A stretch of DNA of 64,000 nt from Stomorhina lunata (Eukaryota; Arthropoda; Insecta; Diptera; Rhiniidae), in NCBI GenBank assembly GCA_933228675.1, contig OW121743.1:112639781-112703780 (forward strand), read 5' to 3'. The notes below the pieces were generated by a model that worked only from the letters and a program-made list of their open reading frames with translations, was not told where the DNA came from and searched no databases. This document shows positions 1 through 11,930 of the stretch, piece after piece. Position numbers and translations under genes: made by a program. Each line of letters opens with the position of its first letter. The stretch's first letter is position 1.

Positions 1-600
1 CATTGAATTAGTTCTTTCCGAATTTGAGTAAAAGCGGAATAATTTTTTATGGGACTTATCGAAATGACCATACAGCAACTCAATATATGAAAATGCTACA
101 TCTTTATATTATAGAGTCTTTGACTGGAGCTTGATATATAAATGTGTACTTGAGGTATTTTAGTGTTGTTCTTTAGGATCTTTTTTCTTTTCTTTAGGCG
201 ACAATTTGGAACTGCTGGTTAAGATTACTTATGTATGTAAATGCACACATACATTATTATTATGATTATGCTTGCGTTTCGATGTGTAAGTGTGTACAGA
301 CATTATTATCCTTTTGGCATGACATGAATGAAGCATCAAGTTTCATGCATGCAAGTACCAACTAGTGCATGTTGTGCAATAATATTTTACGAATACTTTA
401 TGGATGTCAAACGAACAAAGTTGATAGATATGTTTGGGAGTGTTTAATACAAGGATAAGGCCCTACAATTTTGTAATTTTGAGTTTGATTTGAGATCCCC
501 ATACTAAGAATTCAGTATTTGATTTAAAAAAAGCCCTTGGTTTCGATAACTGATTTAACTATTATACCCTAAAGTAGTATAGACCAGCTGGTCAAGGTTG
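1..600. other. single-copy AT-rich non-coding stretch
   Basis: No reading frame of note, no RNA gene and no tandem repeat were seen. The text is ordinary AT-rich fly-like non-coding sequence with short ATGCATGCAAG and TATGTATGTA-type runs. From about position 600 it passes into T-run/A-run DNA that becomes the first minisatellite. Confidence 0.6.
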
Positions 601-659
601 ATAATTTTCATTTAAAATTTTTTCTATTAGCAATTACATTTGTTTTTAAAGCATTTTTG

Positions 660-2272
660 CTTTCATATTTAAATTTTATATATAAATTTTCATATAAAAA
701 TTATTCTTAAGAAAAAATATTCGTATCAAATTTTTTTCCAAGAAACCATTTTTCTAAAGAAAAAATATTCATATCAAATTTTCTTCAAAAAAAAAAATTT
801 TTCTAAAGAAAAAAATTTCTCTAAAGAAATAATTTTCATATCACAATTTTTCTAAAGAAATAGTTTTCATATCAAAATTTTTCGAAAGAACAAATTTTCA
901 TACCAAAATTTATCTAAAGAAATAATTTTCATATCAAAATTTTTGTAAAGAAATAATTTCCATATGAAAATTATTCTAAAAAAACAATTTTCATATCAAA
1001 ATTTTTCTAAAAAAAGATTTTAATATCAACATTTTTCTACAGAAAAAATTTTAATATCAATTTTTCTAAAGAAAAAATTTTTATATCAAAATTTTTATAA
1101 AGAAAAGATTTTAATACCAACATTTTTCTAAAGAAAAAATTTTAATATCAAAATTTTTCTAAAGAAAAAAATTTTAATTTTAAAATTTTTCTAAAGAAAA
1201 AATGTTTATATCAAAATTTTTCTAAAGAAAATATTTTCATATTAATATTTTTCTAAAGAAAAAATTTTCATGTCAAAGTTTTTTTAAAGAAAACATTTTC
1301 ATATTAAAATTTTTCTAAAGAAAAAATTTTCATATCAAAAATTTTTCTAAAGAAAAAATTTCATATCAAAATTTTTCTAAAGAAAAAATTTTCATATCAA
1401 AATTTTTCTAAAGAAAAAATGTTCGTATAAAAAGTTTTCTGAAGAAAAAATTTTTATATCAAAATTTTTCTTAAGAAAAAATTTTCATACCAAAATTTTG
1501 TTAAAGAAAAAAATATTTTCATATGAATATTTTTCTAAAGAAACAATTTTTATATTAAAATTTTTCTAAAGAAAATATTTTCATATCAATATTTTTCTAA
1601 AGAAAAAATTTTCATATCAAAATTTTTCTGAAGAAAAAATTTTCATATCAAAATTTTTCTAAAGAAAAAATGTTCATATCAAAATTTTTCTAAAGAAAAA
1701 ATTTTCATATCAAAATTTTTCTAAAGAAAAAATTTTCATATCAAAATTTTTATAAAGAAAAAATTTTCATATCAAAATTTTTATAAAGAAAAAATTTTCA
1801 TATCAAAATTTTTCTAAAGAAAAAATTTTCATATCAAAATTTTTCTAAAGAAAAAATTTTCATATCAAAATTTTTCTAAAGAAAACATTTTCATATCAAA
1901 ATTTTTTTAAAGAAAAAATTTTCATATCAAAATTTTTCTAAAGAAAAAATTTTCATATCAAAATTTTTCTAAAGAAAAAATTTTCATATCAAAATTTTTC
2001 TAAAGAAAAAAATTTCATATCAAAATTTTTCTAAAGAAAAAATTTTCATATCAAAATTTTTCTAAAGAAAAATTTTCATATCAAAATTTTTCTAAAGAAA
2101 AAATTTTTATATCAAAATTTTTCTAAAGAAAAAATTTTCATATCAAAATTTTTCTAAAGAAAAAATTTTCATATCAAAATTTTTCTAAAGAAAAAATTTT
2201 CATATCAAAATTTTTCTAAAGAAAAAATTTTAATACCAAATTTTCTAAAGAAAAAATTTTCATATCAATATT
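660..2272 (+). repeat. 31-bp minisatellite array (CATATCAAAA family)
   Basis: A tandem array of about 50 units with a 31-bp period. The core is TTTTTCTAAAGAAAAA, which has inverted arms of 7 bases around AA, followed by a TTTTCATATCAAAA segment. The left edge (660-1300) is diverged, with many indels. The stretch at about 1600-2220 is much more uniform, as expected when unequal exchange homogenises the middle of an array. Because 31 is not a multiple of three, no long reading frame is produced. Confidence 0.92.
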
Positions 2273-3320
2273 TAAAAACAATAGTAGGGCGATCTCTATA
2301 TATTTAAGTAGCGTTACAAATATCAACACAAAATTGTAATACCTACTTATGTCATCTTGGGTGGTGTAGGGCATAATTACATTCCATCTTTTGTGTATGC
2401 AACTGCATAATAATAAGCCAGAGAAAATACACTAGTAGATACTAAATTGAAGAATCATCAAAGCTAAACGTAAGCATGAACAAACGTGTTCTCGAGTAAA
2501 TAAACATGTAAGGACTTGTTCGTATGTATGTGATATGACGTGTAAATTGGGTAAAATGTGATGAATTCACAATGTAATTGTCAGAAAACAAAAAACTGTC
2601 ATATAGTGGCCAATAATGAATAATTGTCAAAGTGAGAGATGATGTCCAAAATACCAAATAATCAAGTGTCAGAAATTGATAAGTTGGAAGGGAGGGAGGT
2701 TGGTCAGAGGATGGTAGAATATTTAATACCAAAATTTCCAATATGAGTTTACAAGGTAAAAGTTTGCATTGGACATTTCAGTTAAGAGGACTTAAGTACA
2801 TGTTTGGGAATATGAACAAAAGTTTAATTTGTTGTTTATGTTCTGAGCTAAGTGTGACACTTGAAGAACTGATAATTTTCGAATTTGTTATTTATTAAGC
2901 ACTTGAATGAGATTTTATTTATATAGAATTTTACTTATGAAAATGTCGGCAAACTAATAGACATAATTGAATGATATTACTGGACAAGGTTGTTATTTCA
3001 GGATATTTTTTTTGCATTTGTAACTTGTAAAATTTTTAATTTAATTTGAATGAATATTTACCATATAAGTATATAAATACTTAATTCAGTTTTTTTTATT
3101 ATATTTTGTTTTAAAATATTTCCATGGGGAAATCTTGGAAATAATTTTTAAAAGAAAATTTTTAAATAATATTAATTTCGTTATTAAACTATTTATTAAT
3201 AATTTATTAATGAAGAACTCTTGATTTGAACGTTATTTAAGAAAATATAATTGATTTAAAAAAATACATTTTTTTAAGAAATTTAAACAAGATTATGATT
3301 TTTAAATAGATTTAGGCATG
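2273..3320. other. single-copy spacer, no gene seen
   Basis: This lies between two minisatellites. It holds a 99-codon reverse-strand frame at 2442-2741 with no recognisable domain and no supporting context, which I treat as chance. The rest is AT-rich with poly-T runs. Confidence 0.5.
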
Positions 3321-3994
3321 ACTGTACCAAACAAATTTCTATATAAAATTTTTGTGCCTAAAAATTTATTATATAAAATTTTTGTATAACATTTTTGTAC
3401 CCCGAAAATTTTTCTATATAAAATTTTTCTACCGAAAAATTTTCTATATACAATTTTTGTACCGAAAATCTTTCTTTATAAAATTTTTGTACCAAAAAAT
3501 TTTCTATATAAAATTTTTATATACAATTTTTGTACTGAAAAATTTTCTATATAAAATTTTTGTTTTTTCTATATAAAATTTTTGTACCCAAAAATTTTCT
3601 GGATAATATTTCTGTTCTGAAGAATTTTCTATATACAATTTTTGTAACGAAGAATTTTCTGTTTAAAATTTGTGTACCAAAAATTTGTCTATATAAAATT
3701 TTTGTACCGAAATTTTTTCTTTATAAAATTTTTGTACCGAAAAATTTTCTATATAAAATTTTTGCCCGAAAAATTTTCTATATAAAATTTTTGTACCGAA
3801 AAATTTTCTATATTAAATTTTTGTACCAAAAAATTTTCTATATAATATTTTTGTACCGAAAAATTTTCTATATAAAATTTTTGTACCGAAAAATTTTCTA
3901 TATAAAATTTTTTTAACGGAAAATTTTCTATATAAAATTTTTGTTTTGAAAAATTTTCTATATAAAATTTTTTTACCGAAAAATTTTTTATATA

Positions 3995-6533
3995 AAATTT
4001 TTGTACCGAAAAATTTTCTATATAAAATTTTTGTACCGAATAATTTTGTATATACAATATTTGTACCGAAAGATTTTCTGAATAATATTGTTGTTCTGAA
4101 GAATTTTTTGTATAAGAGTTTTGTTCTGAAAAAATTGAAATATAATATAAAAATTTTGTACCGAAAAATTTTCTATATTAAAATTTTGTGCCGAAAAATG
4201 AAAAATTTTCTGTATAAAATTTTTGTACCGAAAAATTTTCTTTGTAAAATTTTTGTACCAAAAAATTTTCTATATAAAATTTTTGTACCGAAAAATTTTC
4301 TATATAAAATTTTTGTACCGAAAAATTTTCTATATAAAATTTTTGTACCGAAAAATTTTCTATATAAAATTTTTGTACCGAAAAATTTTCTATATAAAAT
4401 TTTTGTACCGAAAAATTTTCTATATAAAATTTTTGTACCGAAAAATTTTCTATATAAAATTTTTGTACCGAAAAATTTTCTATATAAAATTTTTGTACCG
4501 AAAAATTTTCTATATAAAATTTTTGTACCGAAAAATTTTCTATATAAAATTTTTGTACCGGAAAATTTTCTATATAAAATTTTTGTACCGAAAAATTTTC
4601 TATATAAAACTTTTGTACCGAAAAATTTTCTATATAAAACTTTTGTACCGAAAAATTTTCTATATAAAATTTTTTTACCGAAAAATTTTCTATATAAGAT
4701 TTTTGTACCGAAAAATTTTCTATATAAAATTTTTGTACCGAAAAATTTTCTATATAAAATTTTTGTACCGAAAAATTTTCTATATAAAATTTTTGTACCG
4801 AAAAATTTTCTATATAAAACTTTTGTACCGAAAAATTTTCTATATAAAATTTTTTTACCGAAAAATTTTCTTTATAAAATTTTTGTAAAGAAAAATTTTC
4901 TATATAAAATTTTTGTACCGAAAAATTTTCTATATAAAATTTTTGTACCGAAAAATTTTCTATATAAAACTTTTGTACCGAAAAATTTTCTATATAAAAC
5001 TTTTGTACCGAAAAATTTTCTATATAAAATTTTTTTACCGAAAAATTTTCTATATAAAATTTTTGTACCGAAAAATTTTCTATATAAAACTTTTGTACCG
5101 AAAAATTTTCTATATAAAACTTTTGTACCGAAAAATTTTCTATATAAAATTTTTTTACCGAAAAATTTTCTATATAAGATTTTTGTACCGAAAAATTTTC
5201 TATATAAAATTTTTGTACCGAAAAATTTTCTATATAAAATTTTTGTACCGAAAAATTTTCTATATAAAATTTTTGTACCGAAAAATTTTCTATATAAAAT
5301 TTTTGTACCGAATAATTTTGTATATACAATATTTGTACCGAAAGATTTTCTGAATAATATTGTTGTTCTGAAGAATTTTTTGTATAAGAGTTTTGTTCTG
5401 AAAAAATTGAAATATAATATAAAAATTTTGTACCGAAAAATTTTCTATATTAAAATTTTGTGCCGAAAAATGAAAAATTTTCTGTATAAAATTTTTGTAC
5501 CGAAAAATTTTCTTTGTAAAATTTTTGTACCAAAAAATTTTCTATATAAAATTTTTGTACCGAAAAATTTTCTATATAAAATTTTTGTACCGAAAAATTT
5601 TCTATATAAAATTTTTGTACCGAAAAATTTTCTATATAAAATTTTTGTACCGAAAAATTTTCTATATAAAATTTTTGTACCGAAAAATTTTCTATATAAA
5701 ATTTTTGTACCGAAAAATTTTCTATATAAAATTTTTGTACCGAAAAATTTTCTATATAAAATTTTTGTACCGAAAAATTTTCTATATAAAATTTTTGTAC
5801 CGAAAAATTTTCTATATAAAATTTTTGTACCGGAAAATTTTCTATATAAAATTTTTGTACCGAAAAATTTTCTATATAAAACTTTTGTACCGAAAAATTT
5901 TCTATATAAAACTTTTGTACCGAAAAATTTTCTATATAAAATTTTTTTACCGAAAAATTTTCTATATAAGATTTTTGTACCGAAAAATTTTCTATATAAA
6001 ATTTTTGTACCGAAAAATTTTCTATATAAAATTTTTGTACCGAAAAATTTTCTATATAAAATTTTTGTACCGAAAAATTTTCTATATAAAACTTTTGTAC
6101 CGAAAAATTTTCTATATAAAATTTTTTTACCGAAAAATTTTCTTTATAAAATTTTTGTAAAGAAAAATTTTCTATATAAAATTTTTGTACCGAAAAATTT
6201 TCTATATAAAATTTTTGTACCGAAAAATTTTCTATATAAAACTTTTGTACCGAAAAATTTTCTATATAAAACTTTTGTACCGAAAAATTTTCTATATAAA
6301 ATTTTTTTACCGAAAAATTTTCTATATAAAATTTTTGTACCGAAAAATTTTCTATATAAAACTTTTGTACCGAAAAATTTTCTATATAAAACTTTTGTAC
6401 CGAAAAATTTTCTATATAAAATTTTTTTACCGAAAAATTTTCTATATAAGATTTTTGTACCGAAAAATTTTCTATATAAAATTTTTGTACCGAAAAATTT
6501 TCTATATAAAATTTTTGTACCGAAAAATTTTCT
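3995..6533 (+). repeat. 1272-bp tandem duplication inside the 30-bp array
   Basis: Two copies lie head to tail at an offset of exactly 1272 bases. Landmarks are the odd stretch AATAATATTGTTGTTCTG at 4081 and 5353, and the unit variant TTTATAAAATTTTTGTAAAG at 4871 and 6143. The single variant GGAAAATTTT near 4561 recurs near 5833. The translated frames at 4223-4888 and 5495-6160 are identical over 221 residues, so the copies are nearly identical and the event is recent. The copies diverge at the left about 3990-4015 and at the right about 6540. Confidence 0.93.
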
Positions 6534-7330
6534 ATATAAAATTTTTGTACCGAAAAATTTTCTATATAAAACTTTTGTACCGAAAAATTTTCTATATAAA
6601 ATTTTTTTACCGAAAAATTTTCTTTATAAAATTTTTGTAAAGAAAAATTTTCTATATAAAATTTTTGTACCGAAAAATTTTCTATATAAAATTTTTGTAC
6701 CGAAAAATTTTCTATATAAAACTTTTGTACCGAAAAATTTTCTATATAAAACTTTTGTACCGAAAAATTTTCTATATAAAATTTTTGTACCGAAAAATTT
6801 TCTATATAAAATTTTTGTACCGAAAAATTTTCTATATAAAATTTTTGTACCGAAAAATTTTCTATATAAAACTTTTGTACCGAAAAATTTTCTATATAAA
6901 ATTTTTTTACCGAAAAATTTTCTATATAAGATTTTTGTACCGAAAAATTTTCTATATAAAATTTTTGTACCGAAAAATTTTCTATATAAAATTTTTGTAC
7001 CGAAAAATTTTCTATATAAAATTTTTGTACCGAAAAATTTTCTATATAAAACTTTTGTACCGAAAAATTTTCTATATAAAATTTTTGTACCGAAAAATTT
7101 TCTATATAAAATTTTTGTACCGAAAAATTTTCTATATAAAATTTTTGTACCGAAAAATTTTCTATATAAAACTTTTGTACCGAAAAATTTTCTATATAAA
7201 ATTTTTTTACCGAAAAATTTTCTATATAAGATTTTTGTACCGAAAAATTTTCTATATAAAACTTTTGTACCGAAAAATTTTCTATATAAAATTTTTTTAC
7301 CGAAAAATTTTCTTTATAAAATTTTTGTAA
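6143..7330 (+). repeat. nested higher-order repeats, 480 and 690 bp
   Basis: The diagnostic unit TTTATAAAATTTTTGTAAAG recurs at 6143, 6623 and 7313. The offsets are 480 (16 units) and 690 (23 units). Between them the order of the C, TTTTTTACC and AAGAT variants is largely repeated. The array therefore grows by block duplication as well as by single-unit slippage. Confidence 0.85.
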
Positions 7331-7450
7331 AGAAAAATTTTCTATATAAAATTTTTGTACCGAAAAATTTTCTATATAAAATTTTTGTACCGAAAAATGT
7401 GCTTTAAAAAATTTTTGTACCAAAAAATTTTCTATATAAAATTTTGTACC

Positions 7451-7770
7451 GAAAAATTTTCTATAGAAAATATTTTTTACCGAAAAATTTTCTATAGAAA
7501 ATATTTTTTACCGAAAAATTTTCTATAGAAAATATTTTTTACCGAAAAATTTTCTATAGAAAATATTTTTTACCGAAAAATTTTCTATAGAAAATATTTT
7601 TTACCGAAAAATTTTCTATAGAAAATATTTTTTACCGAAAAATTTTCTATAGAAAATATTTTTTACCGAAAAATTTTCTATAGAAAATATTTTTTACCGA
7701 AAAATTTTCTATAGAAAATATTTTTTACCGAAAAATTTTCTATAGAAAATATTTTTTACCGAAAAATTTT
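7451..7770 (+). repeat. block of ten identical 31-bp units
   Basis: Within the 30-bp array the unit switches abruptly to a 31-bp form with CTATAGAAAATATTTTTTAC in place of CTATATAAAATTTTTGTAC. CTATAGAAAA recurs at exact 31-base steps from 7460 to 7739, giving ten copies with no substitutions seen. After about 7770 the 30-bp CTATATAAAA form resumes. Confidence 0.93.
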
Positions 7771-8334
7771 CTATATAAAATTTTTGTGCTGAAAAATTTT
7801 CTTTATAAAATGTTTGTACTGAAAAATTTTCTATATAAAATTTTTGTACTGAAAAATTTTCTATATAAAATTTTTATACTGAAAAATTTTCTATATAAAA
7901 TTTTCTATATAAAATTTTTATACCGAAAAATTTTCTATATAAAATTTTTGCACCGAAAAATTTTCTATATAAAATTTTTGTACCGACAAATTTTCTATAT
8001 ATAATTTTTGTACAGAAAAATTTTCTTTTTAAAATTTTTGTACCGAAAAATTTCTATATAAAATTTTTGTACCGAAAAATTTTCTATATAAAATTTTTGT
8101 ACCGAAAAATTTTCTATATAAAATTTTTGTACCAAAAATTTTCTATATAAAATTTTTGTACCGAAAAATTTTCTATATCAACTTTTTGTACCGAAAAATT
8201 TTGTATATCAAAGTTTTGTACCGAAAAATTTTGTATATCAAATGTTTATACCGAAAAATATTCTATACAAAATTTTTGTACCGAAAAATTTTCTATATAT
8301 AATTTTTGTACCGAAAAATTTTCGATTTTTACTC

Positions 8335-9690
8335 AGATTTAGGTATGATTCCCAATTATTTAAGAATATTTAAGAAAATATCGAAGATTTTATACTTTTT
8401 AAATTTTTCATCATAAACCCGATTTTAACTTAGTTTTAGCTTTGATTTCAAATCCATCTTTTTTTTTTCTTAATTTAAGGCATATTTAAATATATATCGA
8501 AAAAAGAAGATTTGACCAACCGCTGTAAATACATCAGTTTGCTTGAGTGCATGTTAAGTAGCTGCAAAACTGTCAAATGAACAGCAACAACATTAAATTC
8601 AATCACTTGAGTGCAACATCAATACGAGTAAAAAGAACAATATTTCAGCTGTAAACACAATTATATAGTGTACTGATACAGAAGCAAATGCATACAATAT
8701 GCTATATTTAATTTTCTTGATGACTGTAATAAGTTTTACGCATACATACATAAATGGATACGCACTTAGGAAAATGTGTACAGTAAAGTCAAAATAAAAT
8801 GAACACATATGAACATATGTATGTCGGTGTTTCCTTTTTCCAATTCATAGTAGTCTTATTTAAGCGTATTTTCAATTTAAACGCAGGAAGAGAATATATG
8901 ATATATGACATATTCAAAAGCTCTTAGCAACAAATGTTGTCTCTTTGGTCTCTTTGGCCAACATTCTGAAGACATTTGGAATCTGTCTGTGACATTATGA
9001 CCACACAAAGATATGACAACGAAGATAATACTTACATTTGTATGTATTATATAGTCGTATGAATGTGAGGGAGAGGTAATAATGATAAAATTAAATTCAA
9101 ATACAGTGAGTGAAAAAAAAAATGTTTAAGCCAAAACTGTTGATTTATTTCGCATTTGCAAAAAAGTTTTATTTTTTCCATCTAAGCGTTAGTCTTCAAT
9201 ATTATTAAAGCTCTTTAAAAAAACTGTTACAGGATACAAGCTTTTTTGTATTCATGCATTTTTAAACAAATTAGAAAATTGTGTGAATTTTGTATTCATA
9301 CTTATCTCCCTTACTGTCATAAATCAGTTTACTTAGTTTATAATTCTAACATAAATATATCAGTTTATTAAATACATTTGTTTCCCAGACAAAAAAGCAT
9401 TTAATATTCATATTCAATAAATGTAAAACTCTAATATAATATAATAAGTATTTCATATTTAATTTGTCAATTTGATGTACAAGTTGCTTCTTTTCAATTA
9501 ACTTTAATTATTGTTTGATTAAAATTTAATTGACATGCAGTCGGTTACTCTCTATCTTGTCTAGTGATGGTAGAAGTTATTTTATGTAAGTGGTAATTGC
9601 AACAAACCAAAATTCCTTATTTTCATTGTAAACAAATTTAAAACCAAATAATTATCTAAGTCATTTACATGGCATTGTTATCTTTTTAAA
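8335..9690. other. single-copy spacer, no gene seen
   Basis: Ordinary AT-rich non-coding sequence between two arrays of the same family. A reverse-strand frame of 69 codons at 8599-8808 has hydrophobic residues but no recognisable domain. Fly-like motifs such as CATATGAACATATGTATG occur at about 8807. Confidence 0.5.
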
Positions 9691-9960
9691 CGTGCCCTTT
9701 AAAAATTTTCTATATTAAATTTTTTAACTAAAAAAATTTTCTACATAAAACTTTTTGACCGCAAAATTTACTTAATGAAATTTTAAAATCGAAAATATAA
9801 TTTTACAAAATTTTTAAATCGAAAAATTTGTTCTATAAAATTTTTGAAACAAAACAATTTTCTGTTTAAAATTTTTTAACAATTTTTTATTTTACAAAAT
9901 TTTTTAGAAAATTTTTGTACCGAAAAATTTTCTATAGAAAATTTTTGTACCGAAAAATTT

Positions 9961-11930
9961 TCTAGAAAAAAATTTTAGTACAGAAAAATTTTCCAAGAAA
10001 AAATTGTTGTGCAGAAAAATTTTCTGTATCAAATTTTTGTACCGAAAATTTTTTTATATAAAATTTTTGTACAAACAAATATTCTATATAAAATTTTTGT
10101 ACTGAAATTTTTCTATTTTCTATTTAAAATTTTGTACCGAAAATTTTTTTTAATAAAAGTTTTGTACAGAAAAGTTTTCTATAGAAAATTTTTGTAGCGA
10201 AAAATTTTGTATAGAAAATTTTTGTAGCGAAAAATTTTGTATAGAAAATTTTTGTAGCGAAAAATTTTGTATAGAAAATTTTTGTAGCGAAAAATTTTGT
10301 ATAGAAAATTTTTGTAGCGAAAAATTTTGTATAGAAAATTTTTGTAGCGAAAAATTTTGTATAGAAAATTTTTGTAGCGAAAAATTTTGTATAGAAAATT
10401 TTTGTAGCGAAAAATTTTGTATAGAAAATTTTTGTAGCGAAAAATTTTGTATAGAAAATTTTTGTAGCGAAAAATTTTCTATAGAAAATTTTTGTACCGA
10501 AAAATTTTGTATAGAAAATTTTTGTACCGAAAAATTTTGTATAGAAAATTTTTGTACCGAAAAATTTTCTATAGAAAATTTTTGTACCGAAAAATTTTCT
10601 ATAGAAAATTTTTGTACCGAAAATTTTCTATAGAAAATTTTTGTACCGAAAAATTTTCTATAGAAAATTTTTCGGTACCGAAAAATTTTCTATAGAAAAT
10701 TTTTGTACCGAAAAATTTTCTATAGAAAATTTTTGTACCGAAAAATTTTCTATTGAAAATTTTGGTAGCGAAAAATTTTCTATAGAAAATTTTTGTAGCG
10801 AAAAATTTTCTATAGAAAATATTTGTAGCGAAAAATTTTCTATAGAAAATATTTGTAGCGAAAAATTTTCTATAGAAAATATTTGTAGCGAAAAATTTTC
10901 TATAGAAAATTTTTGTACCGAAAAATTTTCTATAGAAAATTTTTGTACCGAAAAATTTTCTATAGAAAATTTTTGTAGCGAAAAAATTTCTATAGAAAAT
11001 TTTTGTAGCGAAAAAATTTCTATAGAAAATTTTTGTAGCGAAAAATTTTCTATAGAAAATTTTTGTAGCGAAAAATTTTCTATAGAAAATTTTTGTAGCG
11101 AAAAAATTTCTATAGAAAATTTTTGTAGCGAAAAATTTTCTATAGAAAATTTTTGTAGCGAAAAATTTTCTATAGAAAATTTTTGTAGCGAAAAATTTTC
11201 TATAGAAAATTTTTGTAGCGAAAAATTTTCTATAGAAAATTTTTGTACCGAAAAATTTTCTATAGAAAATTTTTGTACCGAAAAATTTTCTAGAAAAAAA
11301 TTTTAGTACTGAAAAATTTTCTAGAAAAAAATCGTTGTACAGAAAAATTTTCTGTATCAAATTTTTGTACCGAAAAATTTTCTATATAAAATTTTTGTAC
11401 CCACAAATTTTCTATATAAAATTTTTGTACTGAAATTTTTCTATTTTCTATTTAAAATCTTGTACCGAAAAATTTTTTTAATAAAAGTTTTGTACCCACA
11501 AATTTTCTATATAAAATTTTTGTACTGAAATTTTTCTATTTTCTATGTAAAATTTTGTACCGAAAATTTTTTTTTAATAAAAGTTTTGTACCGAAAAATT
11601 TTCTATAGAAAATTTTTGTACCGAAAAATTTTTTCTATAGAAAATTTTTGTACCGAAAAATTTTCTATAGAAAATTTTTGTACCGAAAAATTTTCTATAG
11701 AAAATTTTTGTACCGAAAAATTTTCTATAGAAAATTTTTGTACCGAAAAATTTTCTATAGAAAATTTTTGTACCGAAAAATTTTCTATAGAAAATTTTTG
11801 TACCGAAAAATTTTCTAGAAAAAAATTTTAGTACTGAAAAATTTTCTAGAAAAAAATCGTTGTACAGAAAAATTTTCTGTATCAAATTTTTGTACCGAAA
11901 AATTTTCTATAGAAATTTTTTGTACCGAAA
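9961..11930 (+). repeat. dispersed composite module inside the array
   Basis: An irregular module recurs three times: at about 9963, 11,291 and 11,816. It consists of TAGAAAAAAATTTTAGTAC, a GTTGTACAG or GTTGTGCAG segment, and TTTTCTGTATCAAATTTTTG. Its downstream part (GAAATTTTTCTATTTTCTAT and TTAATAAAAGTTTTGTAC) follows copies one and two and reappears alone at about 11,495-11,590. The second and third copies are exactly 525 bases apart (17.5 units), so block duplications here need not respect the unit register. Confidence 0.8.
10201..10470 (+). repeat. nine identical 30-bp units
   Basis: Nine consecutive units of the variant with TTTTGTATAG and GTAGCG show no difference between them. The neighbouring units revert to TTTTCTATAG or GTACCG. 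This is the signature of a recent local expansion of one variant. Confidence 0.93.

Larger units (their letters stand above)
3327..8330 (+). repeat. 5-kb 30-bp minisatellite (GTACCGAAAAA family)
   Basis: About 165 tandem units with a 30-bp period. Each unit carries CTATATAAAA followed by TTTTTGTACCGAAAAA. The edges (3327-4220 and 7780-8330) are diverged, while 4260-7390 is nearly uniform apart from a few recurring variants: C for T in TATAAAAC, TTTTTTACCG for TTTTTGTACCG, TATAAGAT, and one TTTGTAAAG unit. The period is a multiple of three and three frames of the unit lack stops. The array therefore reads open for over 1100 codons on the plus strand (repeating NFLYKIFVPK) and over 650 on the minus strand (repeating VQKFYIENFS). 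These are artefacts, since every open frame simply mirrors the DNA repeat. Every unit contains a TATATAAA box and a GTAC site. Confidence 0.97.

Noticed and set aside
3946..7423. Giant repetitive reading frames (about 1153 codons plus strand, 657 minus strand)
   Set aside because: They follow entirely from a stop-free 30-bp DNA repeat, are open on both strands and in more than one frame, and have no non-repeat coding context.
10492..11885. Frames of 67-253 codons on both strands
   Set aside because: Same artefact in the second 30-bp array.
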